DNA from: Chryseobacterium culicis | Lineage (GTDB): Bacteria; Bacteroidota; Bacteroidia; Flavobacteriales; Weeksellaceae | DNA length: 64,000 nucleotides | Direction of reading: 5' to 3' | Assembly: GCF_900108365.1 (NCBI RefSeq) | Contig: NZ_FNWQ01000005.1 | Coordinates: forward strand, 248,001 to 312,000 | In this document: positions 15,339 through 24,505 of the stretch, piece by piece | Numbering within the stretch: position 1 is the first letter of the stretch | Layout: every line of letters begins with the position of its first letter | Notes under the pieces: generated by a model | What the model saw: the letters and a program-made list of their open reading frames with translations, nothing else | What the model was told of the DNA's origin: nothing | Databases searched by the model: none | Made by a program: the position numbers and the translations under genes

Positions 15339-18035
15339 TTATTTTTTCAGAAGAAGATTGCAGATTTTTTTCAGGCTCGAGTTTTCTTTCCAGTTGTTTA
15401 ATTTTTTAATGAGTTCTTTATGAGCTTCTGAATGATTCAAAGCCAATACTTCATGGTAGATTTCCAGAATTTTTTTCAGATTGGTAACTGGTGTATCCAT
15501 TTGAAGCAGAATATTGGAAATCAGCTCCTCTAAAGCGATATTATGATTTTTACTTACATTCAGCATATGATGCTGCATAAGATCCGTTAATCTTTTAACC
15601 GGTGCCCACTCCAGTTTTTCATGCAAACCGATTACTCTTCCCAGCCATGCATTATCCATCATCTGGCACGAAACATGTTCAAGCCATATTTCAGCTGCTG
15701 TTCCCCGAATGGTTTTATCACTGTCCAGAAAAATAGTTCCTAAGAACAGATATCCAACTTCATCCAAAGGTTTTTTGATTTGATAAAGTGCATTGGCAGT
15801 GTTTAAAACAAGGTTTCTTTCAAAAACTTCTGCAATTCCGGAATAGAAAAGACAGTGCTTGATCACCTTTGCCAATGCATTGGCGGGTGTGTTAGGAAAG
15901 CATAGCAGGAGTGCCGGAATTTCGTTGAGTTCTTTCTGTTCAGCAACGAAATACTCCATGAATAAAGATTCCTTTCTTTTTTCAATATGATATGTGGGAA
16001 TATCAATATTAAGCTCTACCGGGTAGTAGGAATTTTTCTTACTGTCAATAGTTTTCCATTGATAAGCACCTGAAAAGAATTCCACAGGTACAGTATCATA
16101 TCCGAAATTCCGGAACTCCTCAAAAACAGTCCCCGGTGAACGGGTAATTCCAGCCGTCATCCACCAAGATGGATGAATAAATTCACCTTCAGGTCTTGTA
16201 TTTTTACCAAAGAAAAAAAGCAGCAGTTCTTTATATTCCCCTTTTAATCTTTTCTCAGCTTCTTCAGTCGCTTTTGAGGTATCATCTAATGCGCATCTTT
16301 GCAGCGCCAGCTGAATATCCAGATGATGGGGCTCTACATTGTTATTCTGATAGCTTTCCAGTCTTTCTACCAAAATTAACGGAGAAATCCAGCATGGCGC
16401 ATGGGTGATCGGAAATAGCAGAGGAATATGATCGCCGGATTTTATTTTTTCCATAGCATACACTGCAATTTCCTTAAACGCCTGTCTTGCGGGACAATCT
16501 GCACCTACCTCTCCCATTGGTCCCAGCTTTTTCTGATACGTTGAATAGGATTCTCTGGCAGTTTCTTCTTCTTTAGTTTTCTGGTATATTTTTTCCAGAT
16601 TTTTAAGCTGAACAGGATATTTTTCCAGCAAGGACATTCCGTAATTAATAATGGCATTGCACAGTAAAACATTCAGATAAGGAACTTCCCATTTCGAAAT
16701 CGTTTTACAGGCTTTCAAAAATACAGGTTCCAACAGTTTCACAGATTCAGCATCTGCATCACCGGCAAATTTGATAAATCCCGTCAAAGCAATATCACAA
16801 TGATAACTGTACGGATCATCCATCGCCAAGGGAAGATAAAACATCAGATCTTCAAAATTCTGAAGTACCTTCACTGCATTTTCATCTCCTGTCAGCAATC
16901 GTTTTTCCGGAGCGATAGCTTCCAGTTCCGTTTGTTCTTCTACAACATATTTTACTAAAAGTGGGCGTATGTTGGTCAGTATATTATCAGAATAATCCGA
17001 AAGTGCCTGTTTCATATTTTCTGAAACCGGAATGTATTTAAGAATAATCTTTGCCGCTTTCGACTGTATGCCGTCATCTTTGCTTACAAATGCAGAACTT
17101 AAGGCCATTCCCAGCATTTCCGGATCCATTTTCTTTCTCTGAAATATTTTTTCCGTAAGTACTAAACTGGAAACCACTACTGTTTTCACCTCCGAGCTGA
17201 GAAGATTAGGAAGATAATGTGAAAATTCATCATGTTTAAACCCTGTGGTACCCACTATTTTTTTCAGATGTGATAAGATGGTATTCACCGCTTTTGACTG
17301 CGGGGAAGCTAATCCTGCAAGCAATTCATTCTGCAGTTCAGATAATTCTTCTTCCGAGGGTTTCAATGAGGTAAAAGCATCCATAAACCAGCCTGTGACA
17401 TTCTTATTAAAATTCCTGTTGGAAGCCAGAAGGCACTCTCTCAGGAACCTTTTCCTCTCAATCTTTTTCTCTGCAATGAGCTTTTGAACAATGGGAAACC
17501 ATTCTTTACGAAAGGGTAAAGACTTCGATGGGAATTCACACAAATACCAAAAATGGGTATTTAGGGTTTCAGGATGATCATCAAGATCGGCCGGATAATT
17601 GCTCAGGTGATGCCCCAGCAGTTCAGGCTTGGGCTGTACATATCCTTTTTCCGTCCATCCTAAAATATCTCTGTAGTTAAATGCTGTAAATTCAGCTTCT
17701 ACGGATTCATTAATAAAATCTGAAAACCATTCCGGGCAGCCCCATTCCAGTATTTGTTCTGTCTGTTCTGCGTTACGGAAGAGACTCCAGTAATTTTTAC
17801 CGAAGTTTTTTTTATCCATACAGACAAACGAAGCAATATCAATAATGGAATGCTGGTTGACAGATCCTGCCGTATGGTAGGAATTTTTGGTCATTACAAT
17901 CTTACTGATCTCACGATCCATTTTCTTAATAGACGGCACCAGTGTTTTCCTTTCTTCAATACTAAGCTCTTTTAGAAAGGGGATAATCTCATGTATCTTT
18001 TCCTCATTAAGGATCTCATAAAGTCTTTCTTTCAT
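15339..18035 (-). CDS. DUF6493 family HEAT-like protein
   Basis: An 898-residue, almost all-helical protein. The N-terminus (MKERLYEILNEEKIHEIIPFLKEL... LSIEERKTLVPSIKK) carries the DUF6493 signature, and the middle and C-terminal parts look like repeated helical pairs of the HEAT/armadillo kind (for example LLSSEVKTVVVSSLVLTEKI, SKAAKIILKYIPVS). No catalytic motif, signal peptide or membrane segment. First gene of a two-gene unit with the SWIM protein. Likely a scaffold; role unknown. The assignment rests on memory of the family's N-terminus. Confidence 0.7.
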   Translation of the reverse strand: MKERLYEILNEEKIHEIIPFLKELSIEERKTLVPSIKKMDREISKIVMTKNSYHTAGSVNQHSIIDIASFVCMDKKNFGKNYWSLFRNAEQTEQILEWGCPEWFSDFINESVEAEFTAFNYRDILGWTEKGYVQPKPELLGHHLSNYPADLDDHPETLNTHFWYLCEFPSKSLPFRKEWFPIVQKLIAEKKIERKRFLRECLLASNRNFNKNVTGWFMDAFTSLKPSEEELSELQNELLAGLASPQSKAVNTILSHLKKIVGTTGFKHDEFSHYLPNLLSSEVKTVVVSSLVLTEKIFQRKKMDPEMLGMALSSAFVSKDDGIQSKAAKIILKYIPVSENMKQALSDYSDNILTNIRPLLVKYVVEEQTELEAIAPEKRLLTGDENAVKVLQNFEDLMFYLPLAMDDPYSYHCDIALTGFIKFAGDADAESVKLLEPVFLKACKTISKWEVPYLNVLLCNAIINYGMSLLEKYPVQLKNLEKIYQKTKEEETARESYSTYQKKLGPMGEVGADCPARQAFKEIAVYAMEKIKSGDHIPLLFPITHAPCWISPLILVERLESYQNNNVEPHHLDIQLALQRCALDDTSKATEEAEKRLKGEYKELLLFFFGKNTRPEGEFIHPSWWMTAGITRSPGTVFEEFRNFGYDTVPVEFFSGAYQWKTIDSKKNSYYPVELNIDIPTYHIEKRKESLFMEYFVAEQKELNEIPALLLCFPNTPANALAKVIKHCLFYSGIAEVFERNLVLNTANALYQIKKPLDEVGYLFLGTIFLDSDKTIRGTAAEIWLEHVSCQMMDNAWLGRVIGLHEKLEWAPVKRLTDLMQHHMLNVSKNHNIALEELISNILLQMDTPVTNLKKILEIYHEVLALNHSEAHKELIKKLNNWKENSSLKKICNLLLKK

Positions 18036-18142
18036 GTGCTTCTAATTTGATGTATAATTTGTTTCAGGTTATTCTTTTTTTCCATTCTTTAAGCAGTCTA
18101 CTAAAGGATTTAGCCAGTTCTACCAGATCTTTATTTTTGCGT

Positions 18143-18784
18143 TCACCTAAAGATCAAAGAGTCTTTTCCCGTTAAAAACGGTTGCTTAACGGCTGAAAGA
18201 ATGGATATCAGCAGTTTTATGCAGGTAAATTTATAACTGGTAATCAGACTGATATTCTTTAAAACATGATCTGTAAATCTCTTTACTGATATCCAACCTC
18301 TATTTATCTTTTCACTGATTATTTTTCCCGGTTTCTTTCTCTTCGCATTATCCGGAATTATCCTGTTAAATGAGGCTTCAAAAGCCATACCAGAGGGCAT
18401 TTCAGGATTATTAAACAGCTCCGTAAACAGGAATGAATAAAGCCAGTGCCGGGAAGGTAAATTCAGCTTCATCCAAGTATCCTCAAATCTTCCATTTCCA
18501 CCAGTTTTACACTGACAATCAAGACATAACAAAAATTCACTGTTTTGCTCTATAAAAAACAGACGGGAAAAACACTGTTTCCAATGCAAAATTCTGATCA
18601 TCCCATTATCATAAACATCCTCATCAGGATGGAATAAAATGTTTAAAAAAGTGATGTTTTCAGGAAGATATTTTTTTTCAAAAAATGGGTCGCCGAAACA
18701 AGCCGGTGTTATTCCACTTCCGGATTTTGCTTTGTATTCATTTCCGGCCTTACAGCCCATCAAAGAAATCAACATAGAAATCAT
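18143..18784 (-). CDS. Hypothetical lipoprotein-like protein
   Basis: A 213-residue frame starting MISMLISLMGCK, which resembles a short lipoprotein signal with lipobox LMGC. The mature part is rich in aromatic residues (HWKQCFSRLFFIEQ, SRHWLYSFLFTELF) and has cysteines at two CLDCQC-like positions. The last 40 residues look less protein-like, so a frameshift or truncation is possible. No family recognised. It is convergent with nothing nearby and lies upstream of the DUF6493 gene on the same strand. Confidence 0.4.
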   Translation of the reverse strand: MISMLISLMGCKAGNEYKAKSGSGITPACFGDPFFEKKYLPENITFLNILFHPDEDVYDNGMIRILHWKQCFSRLFFIEQNSEFLLCLDCQCKTGGNGRFEDTWMKLNLPSRHWLYSFLFTELFNNPEMPSGMAFEASFNRIIPDNAKRKKPGKIISEKINRGWISVKRFTDHVLKNISLITSYKFTCIKLLISILSAVKQPFLTGKDSLIFR

Positions 18785-19224
18785 ATTCTGTCTATGTATT
18801 TTACGATTCTGTTTTTCAAATGACTAAAATCTTCTTTTTGTACGTTTTTGATGTACTCTTCAAGAAAAAGGAGTTTGTTATTTATTTTTCAGTTTAACTA
18901 TATTTTCTCAAAACCTCCATCTATCCACATAAATTTATTATTGCCTGCTAAAATAAAAAAAAATGGCTGTCAGACAGTAAATTATCCCTTTAATGTGAAT
19001 TTTTTAACAAAATATTAAGTTAATAAAACACCTGTCAATAAGACTCTGCGTACTGTAAAAACAATTCCCTGTTTAAAGATATATTTATAAAAAAGCATAT
19101 AAAGTCCTTCTATATGGACATTTACACATCATTTGGTGTCTTAATTTTGAGAAAGCAACAATCTAAAGCTGATAGAATTCCACCATCCGAATACGTTAAT
19201 TTTATTTAAAATACTAAAATCAGG
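18785..19224. other. Intergenic region, AT-rich, no gene recognised
   Basis: About 440 bases between the hypothetical lipoprotein and the MarR promoter. No ORF with protein-like composition, RNA gene or strong hairpin was found. Confidence 0.4.
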
Positions 19225-19253
19225 TTTGTAATTCGCTAAATTTTATATATTTG
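19225..19253 (+). promoter_or_regulatory. Promoter of the MarR operon
   Basis: TTTG (19225-19228), 17-base spacer, TATATTTG (19246-19253): an exact match to the Bacteroidota TTTG / TAnnTTTG promoter. It lies 36 bases before the MarR start. Confidence 0.7.
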
Positions 19254-19289
19254 CAAAATATAAATACTTGATAACTCAAATACTTTTCA

Positions 19290-19715
19290 ATGATAAGCAC
19301 AGAATTATTATTTTTGATCAACATCAATAAGCTGCAATCTGTAATCTCCAGAAAGTTTGACTCTCTCAGCGTTCATGGCCTGGGATTCAATGACTTTGTG
19401 ATACTTTATATTCTCCATTCTTCATCGGAAAGCAGAATGCGGAGAATAGACCTTGCAGAAAAAACAGGTCTTACGGCATCAGGAATAACCCGGTTATTAA
19501 ATCCGCTGGAGAAAATCGGGCTGATAGCCAGAGAAGCTAATGAAAGGGATGCCCGTGTAAGCTATGTGGTGATCACGCCTACCGGTAAAAAGATATTTGA
19601 GGAGGCCAGACTAAGCGCTGAGCATATTACGAAAGAAATTCTTTCCTCTAAAAAGGGTAAATCTTTAAAAATGATCAATGAGCTTCTCTATGATCTCGGA
19701 GGAAATATACAATAA
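19290..19715 (+). CDS. MarR family transcriptional regulator
   Basis: A 141-residue winged-helix protein. The DNA-binding core runs RRIDLAEKTGLTASGITRLLNPLEKIGLI (about 51-79) followed by the wing READERDARVSYVVITPTGKKIFEEA-type sequence. Flanking helices form the dimer interface. It is the first gene of a probable operon with the GIY-YIG-like protein and the alpha/beta hydrolase and probably controls that operon in response to a small molecule. Confidence 0.9.
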   Translation: MISTELLFLININKLQSVISRKFDSLSVHGLGFNDFVILYILHSSSESRMRRIDLAEKTGLTASGITRLLNPLEKIGLIAREANERDARVSYVVITPTGKKIFEEARLSAEHITKEILSSKKGKSLKMINELLYDLGGNIQ

Positions 19716-19722
19716 TGAAAAC

Positions 19723-20061
19723 ATGAAAAATACATTAAAGAAACAGCTGAGAGAAAAAGCAAAGGATTACAAAACAACGATGGGAGTTCTTTCTGTTATC
19801 AATACGTTAAATGGCAAACAGTATGTGCAGCCTTCTTTACATCTGGAAGCGCTGGTGAACAAAATGAAGTTTCTTTTAAACTGCGGAATGTTTGAACATC
19901 AGCAATTACAAAAGGATTGGAATGAATTGGGAAGTGATGGTTTTATTTTTGAATTTGCCGTGACTGTCCCTGATCAAAACAATGAGTATATCAACTATCG
20001 CCAGGAGATAAAGAAGGCTGAACAGGTTTTTTTATCAGAAAGTAACCGCGTATTATATTAA
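19723..20061 (+). CDS. GIY-YIG nuclease-like protein
   Basis: Start taken at ATG 19723 (MKNTLKKQLREKAK), 7 bases after the MarR stop and behind a GGAGGAAA stretch; a start at 19678 would overlap MarR. The 112-residue product has the short GIY-YIG-like pattern MGVLSVINTLNGKQYVQPS, then LQKDWNELGSDGFIFEFA, as in small Bacteroidota proteins of that family. The canonical GIY and YIG triplets are weak (MGV, KQYVQ), so catalysis is uncertain. Function unknown. Confidence 0.65.
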   Translation: MKNTLKKQLREKAKDYKTTMGVLSVINTLNGKQYVQPSLHLEALVNKMKFLLNCGMFEHQQLQKDWNELGSDGFIFEFAVTVPDQNNEYINYRQEIKKAEQVFLSESNRVLY

Positions 20062-20063
20062 TT

Positions 20064-20951
20064 ATGATGAAAACTGTACGCCTAAAAGAGGTTGATCTTT
20101 GCTATGAGATCTTTGGAGATGGTCATCAGCATACTCTCGTTTTGATTCCCGGCCTAGGAAGTCAGATGATCCGCTGGGATATTGCGTTCTGCAATCTGCT
20201 GGTTGAAAAAGGCTTCAGGGTGATCCGTTTTGACAACAGGGATTCCGGGAGTTCTGTTTTTAACACTAAAAAAGAAATTCCTTCTGATAAAGGCATTGAA
20301 GAGGTTTTTGCTGAATTCAGCAATGAACGCATTCCTTATTCTCTAATGGATATGGCGAATGATGTTATAGGCTTACTTGACCATTTAAAGATAAAAAAAG
20401 CCCATGTTGCGGGGCGTTCCATGGGGGGAATTATTGCTCAGCTTCTGGGTTCTTATTACCCTGACAGAGTTTTATCATTAACAATCATGATGTCAACATC
20501 TTTAAATCCTGCTCTTCCCAAGCCAGATCCGGAAGTGATGGCCATGATGACACAGGTATATCCTGATCCTGTTGTCCACAAACAGGAATATTTGAGAAAA
20601 AAAATACATTTTGCAGAGAAAATTTCAGGTTCGGGATATGCTTTTGATCCGGATCAGGAAAAAGCTTTTCTCGAGGAGGAACTTACCCGATCAAAGACAA
20701 AAAACGGAATTATACGACAGCTTTTAGCGATGGGCTCTTTTCAGTATAATGTTGATATGTTAAAGAAAATAGCTGCTCCGGCTTTGGTTATTCATGGAAC
20801 AGACGATCTGATCTTTCATCCTGACTGCGGAAAAGATATTGCAGACTGTATTCCGTCTGCTGAATGGGTTGTTATAGAAGGAATGGGACATTCTATCCCT
20901 GTGGAGCTTTATGGTTTTATCTGTGACAGGATTTCTGATCTGACAAAATAA
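20064..20951 (+). CDS. Alpha/beta hydrolase
   Basis: A 295-residue alpha/beta hydrolase fold enzyme: oxyanion strand VLIPGLGSQMIRWD (about 27-40), nucleophile elbow GRSMGG (about 118-123), acid in HGTDDLIF (about 245) and histidine in GMGHSIP (about 274). The cap region and length fit esterase, epoxide hydrolase or meta-cleavage product hydrolase types. It follows the GIY-YIG-like gene by 2 bases and is probably MarR-regulated. Confidence 0.88.
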   Translation: MMKTVRLKEVDLCYEIFGDGHQHTLVLIPGLGSQMIRWDIAFCNLLVEKGFRVIRFDNRDSGSSVFNTKKEIPSDKGIEEVFAEFSNERIPYSLMDMANDVIGLLDHLKIKKAHVAGRSMGGIIAQLLGSYYPDRVLSLTIMMSTSLNPALPKPDPEVMAMMTQVYPDPVVHKQEYLRKKIHFAEKISGSGYAFDPDQEKAFLEEELTRSKTKNGIIRQLLAMGSFQYNVDMLKKIAAPALVIHGTDDLIFHPDCGKDIADCIPSAEWVVIEGMGHSIPVELYGFICDRISDLTK

Positions 20952-20954
20952 AAA

Positions 20955-20983
20955 AAGACTGCCTCATCATTTGAGACAGTCTT
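20955..20983 (+). terminator. Terminator between hydrolase and exonuclease
   Basis: Stem AAGACTG-C-CTCA with TGAG-A-CAGTCTT around a 5-base loop, T-rich on the plus side and A-rich on the other. It can serve the plus-strand MarR operon and the convergent exonuclease gene. Confidence 0.7.
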
Positions 20984-21010
20984 CATTTTGCAATCGTTAT
21001 TTGAGATTTT

Positions 21011-21562
21011 TTAATAATTCTTCAGGCACCAGTGCAGAATCTTTGCAATGTTTTTGGCATCATCTACACCTCTGTGGTGGGTACCTTCTAAAGTCATTCC
21101 CAGTTCACCCAAAGCTCTGTTCATCCCGACACTCTTCCTGATGGTAGGATGAATTTCTCCGAATAAGGTCTTTACGTTGATGTGGTCATCACTCATCGGA
21201 TAATCTGTGTAGAATCTTCTTGCCTGATCCTTAAGCATATTCAGGTCATAGTTTCCGTAGCTTGCCCAGGTCAGTTCTTCCGAATCATATTCTGCTCTCA
21301 GGATATCAAAAGCATCATCCAGCATGATTCCTTCATGATCCAGCATATTCTGGGTAAGGGTGGTGAGCTCCGTACAGAACGGACTTACTTTTGAATATTG
21401 AGGTTTTACTAAAATCCCTTCATTTTTAGAGATCTTACCGGTTTTTGCATTCATGATGCATACCCCTATTTCAATGATCTCACTTTCCTGACCTCTTGGC
21501 GGCCGGTTTTCCCAGCATGTTGCTTCAAGGTCTACTATTAATATATTTTCTGTAGTTTTCAC
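21011..21562 (-). CDS. DEDDh 3'-5' exonuclease (ERI-1/KapD-like)
   Basis: A 183-residue RNase T/ERI-1 type exonuclease. ExoI motif IVDLEATCWE gives Asp11 and Glu13; ExoII is YGNYDLN; ExoIII is HHRGVDDAKN with the histidine general base and final Asp. The DLEATCW form is typical of ERI-1/KapD proteins, which act on structured RNA 3' ends. It is a paralogue of 21674-22216 and the most distal gene of the minus-strand RNA-repair block. Likely substrate: RNA 3' ends. Cytoplasmic. Confidence 0.88.
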   Translation of the reverse strand: MKTTENILIVDLEATCWENRPPRGQESEIIEIGVCIMNAKTGKISKNEGILVKPQYSKVSPFCTELTTLTQNMLDHEGIMLDDAFDILRAEYDSEELTWASYGNYDLNMLKDQARRFYTDYPMSDDHINVKTLFGEIHPTIRKSVGMNRALGELGMTLEGTHHRGVDDAKNIAKILHWCLKNY

Positions 21563-21673
21563 TTGTTTAAAATTAAATTGTTAAAGTATGGAAGACGGAC
21601 ACGGGAAGAGGGAAGTTTTACTGTATGTAATTTACTTCCAGCCACCAGCTTCAGTTTTCCAACCTATACTTAT

Positions 21674-22216
21674 TTACAGAATTTTACTTAAAATTCTGGC
21701 TGTGTTATAAGCATCGTCTGCTCCGCTGTGATGGGTGCCTTCAAAATCCATATTCAGATAGCTCAGCGCTCTTTTAAGGCCAATTTGCCTGTGCAGATTG
21801 AAATATTTTTTGAATTCATACATCACATTCATATAATTTCCTGAAAAAGGATTGGGGATCCCGAGCCAATCGCACTGCTCTATGATCTGCCCGCCATCAA
21901 AGTTTCCATATCCTGCCCATGTAAGCGGTGCAGAATGATACTGATCTCTGATTATTTCGCAGGCTTCTTCAAAATAGATTCCTTTTTCTCCTATCAGCTG
22001 CGGAGTAATTCCTGTCAGATCCGTACAGAAACCGTTGATTTCTGACCTTTCAGGAATTACATAGATGCTTTGTTTCTGGGAAATTGCTTTTGACGTTAAG
22101 TTTAGTTTGCAAATTCCTATTTCTATAATATCGACTTTCTGCCCTATGGGAATTCTGTCGTTTTCCCAACATGTTGCTTCCAGGTCGATGATTATGATCT
22201 CATTGGTTGTTTTCAT
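21674..22216 (-). CDS. DEDDh 3'-5' exonuclease, second paralogue
   Basis: A 180-residue paralogue with the same motifs: IIDLEATCWEND (Asp11, Glu13), YGNFDGGQI and HHSGADDAYN. The two copies keep all catalytic residues yet differ widely elsewhere, which suggests an old duplication with separate substrates. Separated from the first copy by a 110-base spacer containing purine-rich inverted repeats. Part of the repair block behind the tRNA array. Confidence 0.87.
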   Translation of the reverse strand: MKTTNEIIIIDLEATCWENDRIPIGQKVDIIEIGICKLNLTSKAISQKQSIYVIPERSEINGFCTDLTGITPQLIGEKGIYFEEACEIIRDQYHSAPLTWAGYGNFDGGQIIEQCDWLGIPNPFSGNYMNVMYEFKKYFNLHRQIGLKRALSYLNMDFEGTHHSGADDAYNTARILSKIL

Positions 22217-22295
22217 GTTTTTGGAAGTCAGAAGCTTAGAAGTTAGCTGGACGGCTATATCTTCTACCCTTCTTCTTTCTCTTCATTGTTAATTG

Positions 22296-22859
22296 TTAGT
22301 TTCTGGGAGGAAATGGAGGGTTCCACTTTTTCCTCTTCATCAGTTCTTTGACTTCTTCGTAGGAGACCGGATAAAAATTGTGGCAGTCTACTCCAACGTC
22401 AAAACTGAGTGCCATTTCATCATCCGGCAGTGTTCCGTGCGAATGACCGTATAACTGCCATACCCCTCGGTGTGAGCCATTCCAGGTACGCATGGCATAA
22501 TGGAAAAGAATGATTTTCTGTTTACCATTGCTTTCATCCGGCTCATCAATCCTCAGTTCGTGGTAGTCTCTGATGGAGGCAAACCGCTTTGGATAAGTTA
22601 GAGCAGCTCCTTCGTGATTGCCTTTGATGAGATGGATATTGCCGTTTAACCGGTCTAAAATCTCTTTTGTAAAGTCCGGTTTGCCTAAGCTCATGTCGCC
22701 AAGATGGTAGACCGTATCACCTGGTTCAACTTTTTCGTTCCATCTTTTAATAAGTTCTTCATTCATATGGTCCAGCGATTCAAAGGGTCTCTCTGAAAAC
22801 TTGATAATATTCTCATGACCAAAATGATGGTCCGCTGTAAAAAATATATTGGGTTTCAT
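22296..22859 (-). CDS. Metallophosphoesterase
   Basis: Start taken at ATG 22857-22859 (MKPNIFFTADHHFGHENI); the longer frame to 22913 adds a poly-lysine run coded by an A-rich spacer. The 187-residue enzyme has the calcineurin-like signature: TADHHFGH, GDMSLG, GNHE, HYAMRTW and YGHSHG, all metal ligands present. Small phosphoesterases of this group hydrolyse phosphomono- or diesters, including 2',3'-cyclic phosphates. In this block it may act on RNA ends. Substrate is inferred only from context. Confidence 0.85.
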   Translation of the reverse strand: MKPNIFFTADHHFGHENIIKFSERPFESLDHMNEELIKRWNEKVEPGDTVYHLGDMSLGKPDFTKEILDRLNGNIHLIKGNHEGAALTYPKRFASIRDYHELRIDEPDESNGKQKIILFHYAMRTWNGSHRGVWQLYGHSHGTLPDDEMALSFDVGVDCHNFYPVSYEEVKELMKRKKWNPPFPPRN

Positions 22860-22878
22860 TTTTTTATTTTTTTTTAAA

Positions 22879-22934
22879 ACCACCGCGTCAAAAATTCTTT
22901 GAATTTTCGCCACCCCTCCAAAGGATGGGAATTT
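22879..22934. repeat. Interspersed CACCCCTCCAAAGG repeat, copy 1
   Basis: Carries AAATTCTTTGAATTTT followed by CCACCCCTCCAAAGGATGGG; a close copy is at 41057-41111. It has an inner inverted repeat (CCCCTCC/GGA-GGG) and lies between genes, as interspersed repeats in this group often do. Confidence 0.5.
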
Positions 22935-23045
22935 TCACACTTTCATTAGTTCTATTTCTCTTTAATAAAATGAAGTGTTTTCGTTCTTCCGACTTGAGTA
23001 GTTATTTATTATACATAAAAAAGTTTCGGTAAAAAATTACCGAAA

Positions 23046-24062
23046 CTACACTTTAAGAGTCATCAACTCTTCTTTTATAAAATCAATGACTAAAGAATTC
23101 AACTTTTTGTTGATCCTTTTCTGCTCTTCTTTTTCAATAGCTTTGAAAGCTGCCGGGAAGTCCTTTTGGAAGTCTTCTAAAATATCCTGTGAAAAAAGGC
23201 CAATTACCTTACCTATCATTTTAGGTTCGAATTCGCCGATTTTGCTTACTACATTATTTAACCTGTTTACAGTAGCATAATTCTGGATTTCTTCCCAGAT
23301 TTCCTGTGCTTTTTCGCTGAAGTGAACCTGTTTATGAACAGTTTTAGCTTCTTTTTTAACCATTTTGGACTTTTCTACCCATTTCTCATTCTTATTTTTC
23401 AGAATGATTCTGGCTCCATTTCCAAAGTATCTGGTTTTCAAAGTTTTTATGATCGTTCCTTCGCACATATTGTTCTCCAATTCAGGTAGTCCCAGCCAGG
23501 CCGGAATTTGTGAATTGAAAACATTAGGGAACATCAAAGCTTCTTCCAGTGTTCCCTGAAACAAAATTTTGGCATAGAAAAATCCGGTCTCTTCAAAAAT
23601 CTGATTGACCACTTCGGTATCCAGATAGGTAATCCCATTCAGTTTAATATCGAAAGCGTAAAATTCGTTGTAAGGTGCATAGTCAATACCTTTCTGTACC
23701 TTCACGGCATCTTTTACGGGTTCTACACCTTTATGTTTGTAACCGCCACCGAACAATTCACCGTAGATGACTACAGTTTCCACATCCGGATGGATGGTTT
23801 TCACTTTTTGAAACACTTCTATTACATTTTTTCTGTAACGTTCCAACATCTGATGGGCATTGAAAAATTTCTCATCTTTTTCGATGAAAGCAGTTCTCTT
23901 CGCGATTTTAATTTCCTTTCCGTCGGTAAAGAAAGAGAAATTAGCTCCGTGAACTTTTTCCTGTACGATGAAAACCTCATCCCCAAAACCCTGAATCCTG
24001 ATCTGTTCGATCACGCGGGCCTGGTAAGCATTTTCTATAGCGTTATATGTTTTGAAAATCAT
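23046..24062 (-). CDS. Rnl2-type RNA ligase
   Basis: A 338-residue ATP-dependent ligase. Motif I is EKVHGANF with Lys36 as adenylation site, almost at the position of T4 Rnl2 Lys35. Further nucleotidyltransferase motifs: IYGELFGGG (motif III region), YAFDIKLNG (IIIa), EGTIIKT (IV) and ILKNKNEKW (V). The C-terminal 90 residues form a helical domain as in Rnl2. Such ligases seal 3'-OH/5'-PO4 nicks in duplex RNA. The gene sits 6 bases downstream of the cyclic-phosphate-processing gene and behind a tRNA-like array, so tRNA or Y RNA repair is a reasonable guess. Jumbo phages carry similar ligases, so transfer is possible. Confidence 0.92.
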   Translation of the reverse strand: MIFKTYNAIENAYQARVIEQIRIQGFGDEVFIVQEKVHGANFSFFTDGKEIKIAKRTAFIEKDEKFFNAHQMLERYRKNVIEVFQKVKTIHPDVETVVIYGELFGGGYKHKGVEPVKDAVKVQKGIDYAPYNEFYAFDIKLNGITYLDTEVVNQIFEETGFFYAKILFQGTLEEALMFPNVFNSQIPAWLGLPELENNMCEGTIIKTLKTRYFGNGARIILKNKNEKWVEKSKMVKKEAKTVHKQVHFSEKAQEIWEEIQNYATVNRLNNVVSKIGEFEPKMIGKVIGLFSQDILEDFQKDFPAAFKAIEKEEQKRINKKLNSLVIDFIKEELMTLKV

Positions 24063-24068
24063 TTTGTT

Positions 24069-24446
24069 TTAGTTTTTAATCGTTTTAAAATTTTCCAGCA
24101 GGCTTAAGATATTTTCCTTTCCTACCGGATTCATGGAGTGACAATAGAATTTTGGAAGATCCAGATGATGGTCCATGCAATATTCTACCAGCCATTTGGC
24201 GCATTCATAAGCTGTTTTTTCAACAAATTCATGAGAATCTTCTTCCAAATAGTGTTCGTCTGCAAGATCATGGTCAAAAGAGATCATTTCCGGAAGTCCT
24301 TTTTCCAAAATCCTGTTGACAAACTGCTCGTAATTACGAACAATGTGCCAGTCGCTTCTGAGGAACATATCCTGTTTGGTATAATGATAAGCCTCAATCG
24401 GGTATCTTATATCATCCAGAAATAATAATCTTTTTGTTTTTTCCAT
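24069..24446 (-). CDS. Cyclic-phosphate processing receiver-domain protein
   Basis: A 125-residue receiver-like (CheY fold) protein. LLFLDDIRYP holds the acidic pair Asp11-Asp12; ISFDHDLADE holds Asp58 and Asp60; a late YCHSMNPVG has conserved His. These match the receiver variant proposed to process cyclic phosphates at RNA ends in RNA-repair operons (Burroughs and Aravind). It has no output domain and no kinase nearby, which argues against ordinary two-component signalling. Next to the RNA ligase with a 6-base gap. Confidence 0.8.
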   Translation of the reverse strand: MEKTKRLLFLDDIRYPIEAYHYTKQDMFLRSDWHIVRNYEQFVNRILEKGLPEMISFDHDLADEHYLEEDSHEFVEKTAYECAKWLVEYCMDHHLDLPKFYCHSMNPVGKENILSLLENFKTIKN

Positions 24447-24505
24447 GACTTAATTTTTTATATTTCTTTAAGCTTCCATCTTCTTACATCCCTCTTCCAG
24501 CTTTA

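Noticed and set aside
18143..18220. End of the hypothetical lipoprotein as a real domain
   Set aside because: The last residues look like random translation; only the first part is likely protein.
22860..22913. N-terminal extension of the metallophosphoesterase
   Set aside because: It is coded by an A-rich spacer overlapping the interspersed repeat; the conserved fold starts right after the inner ATG.
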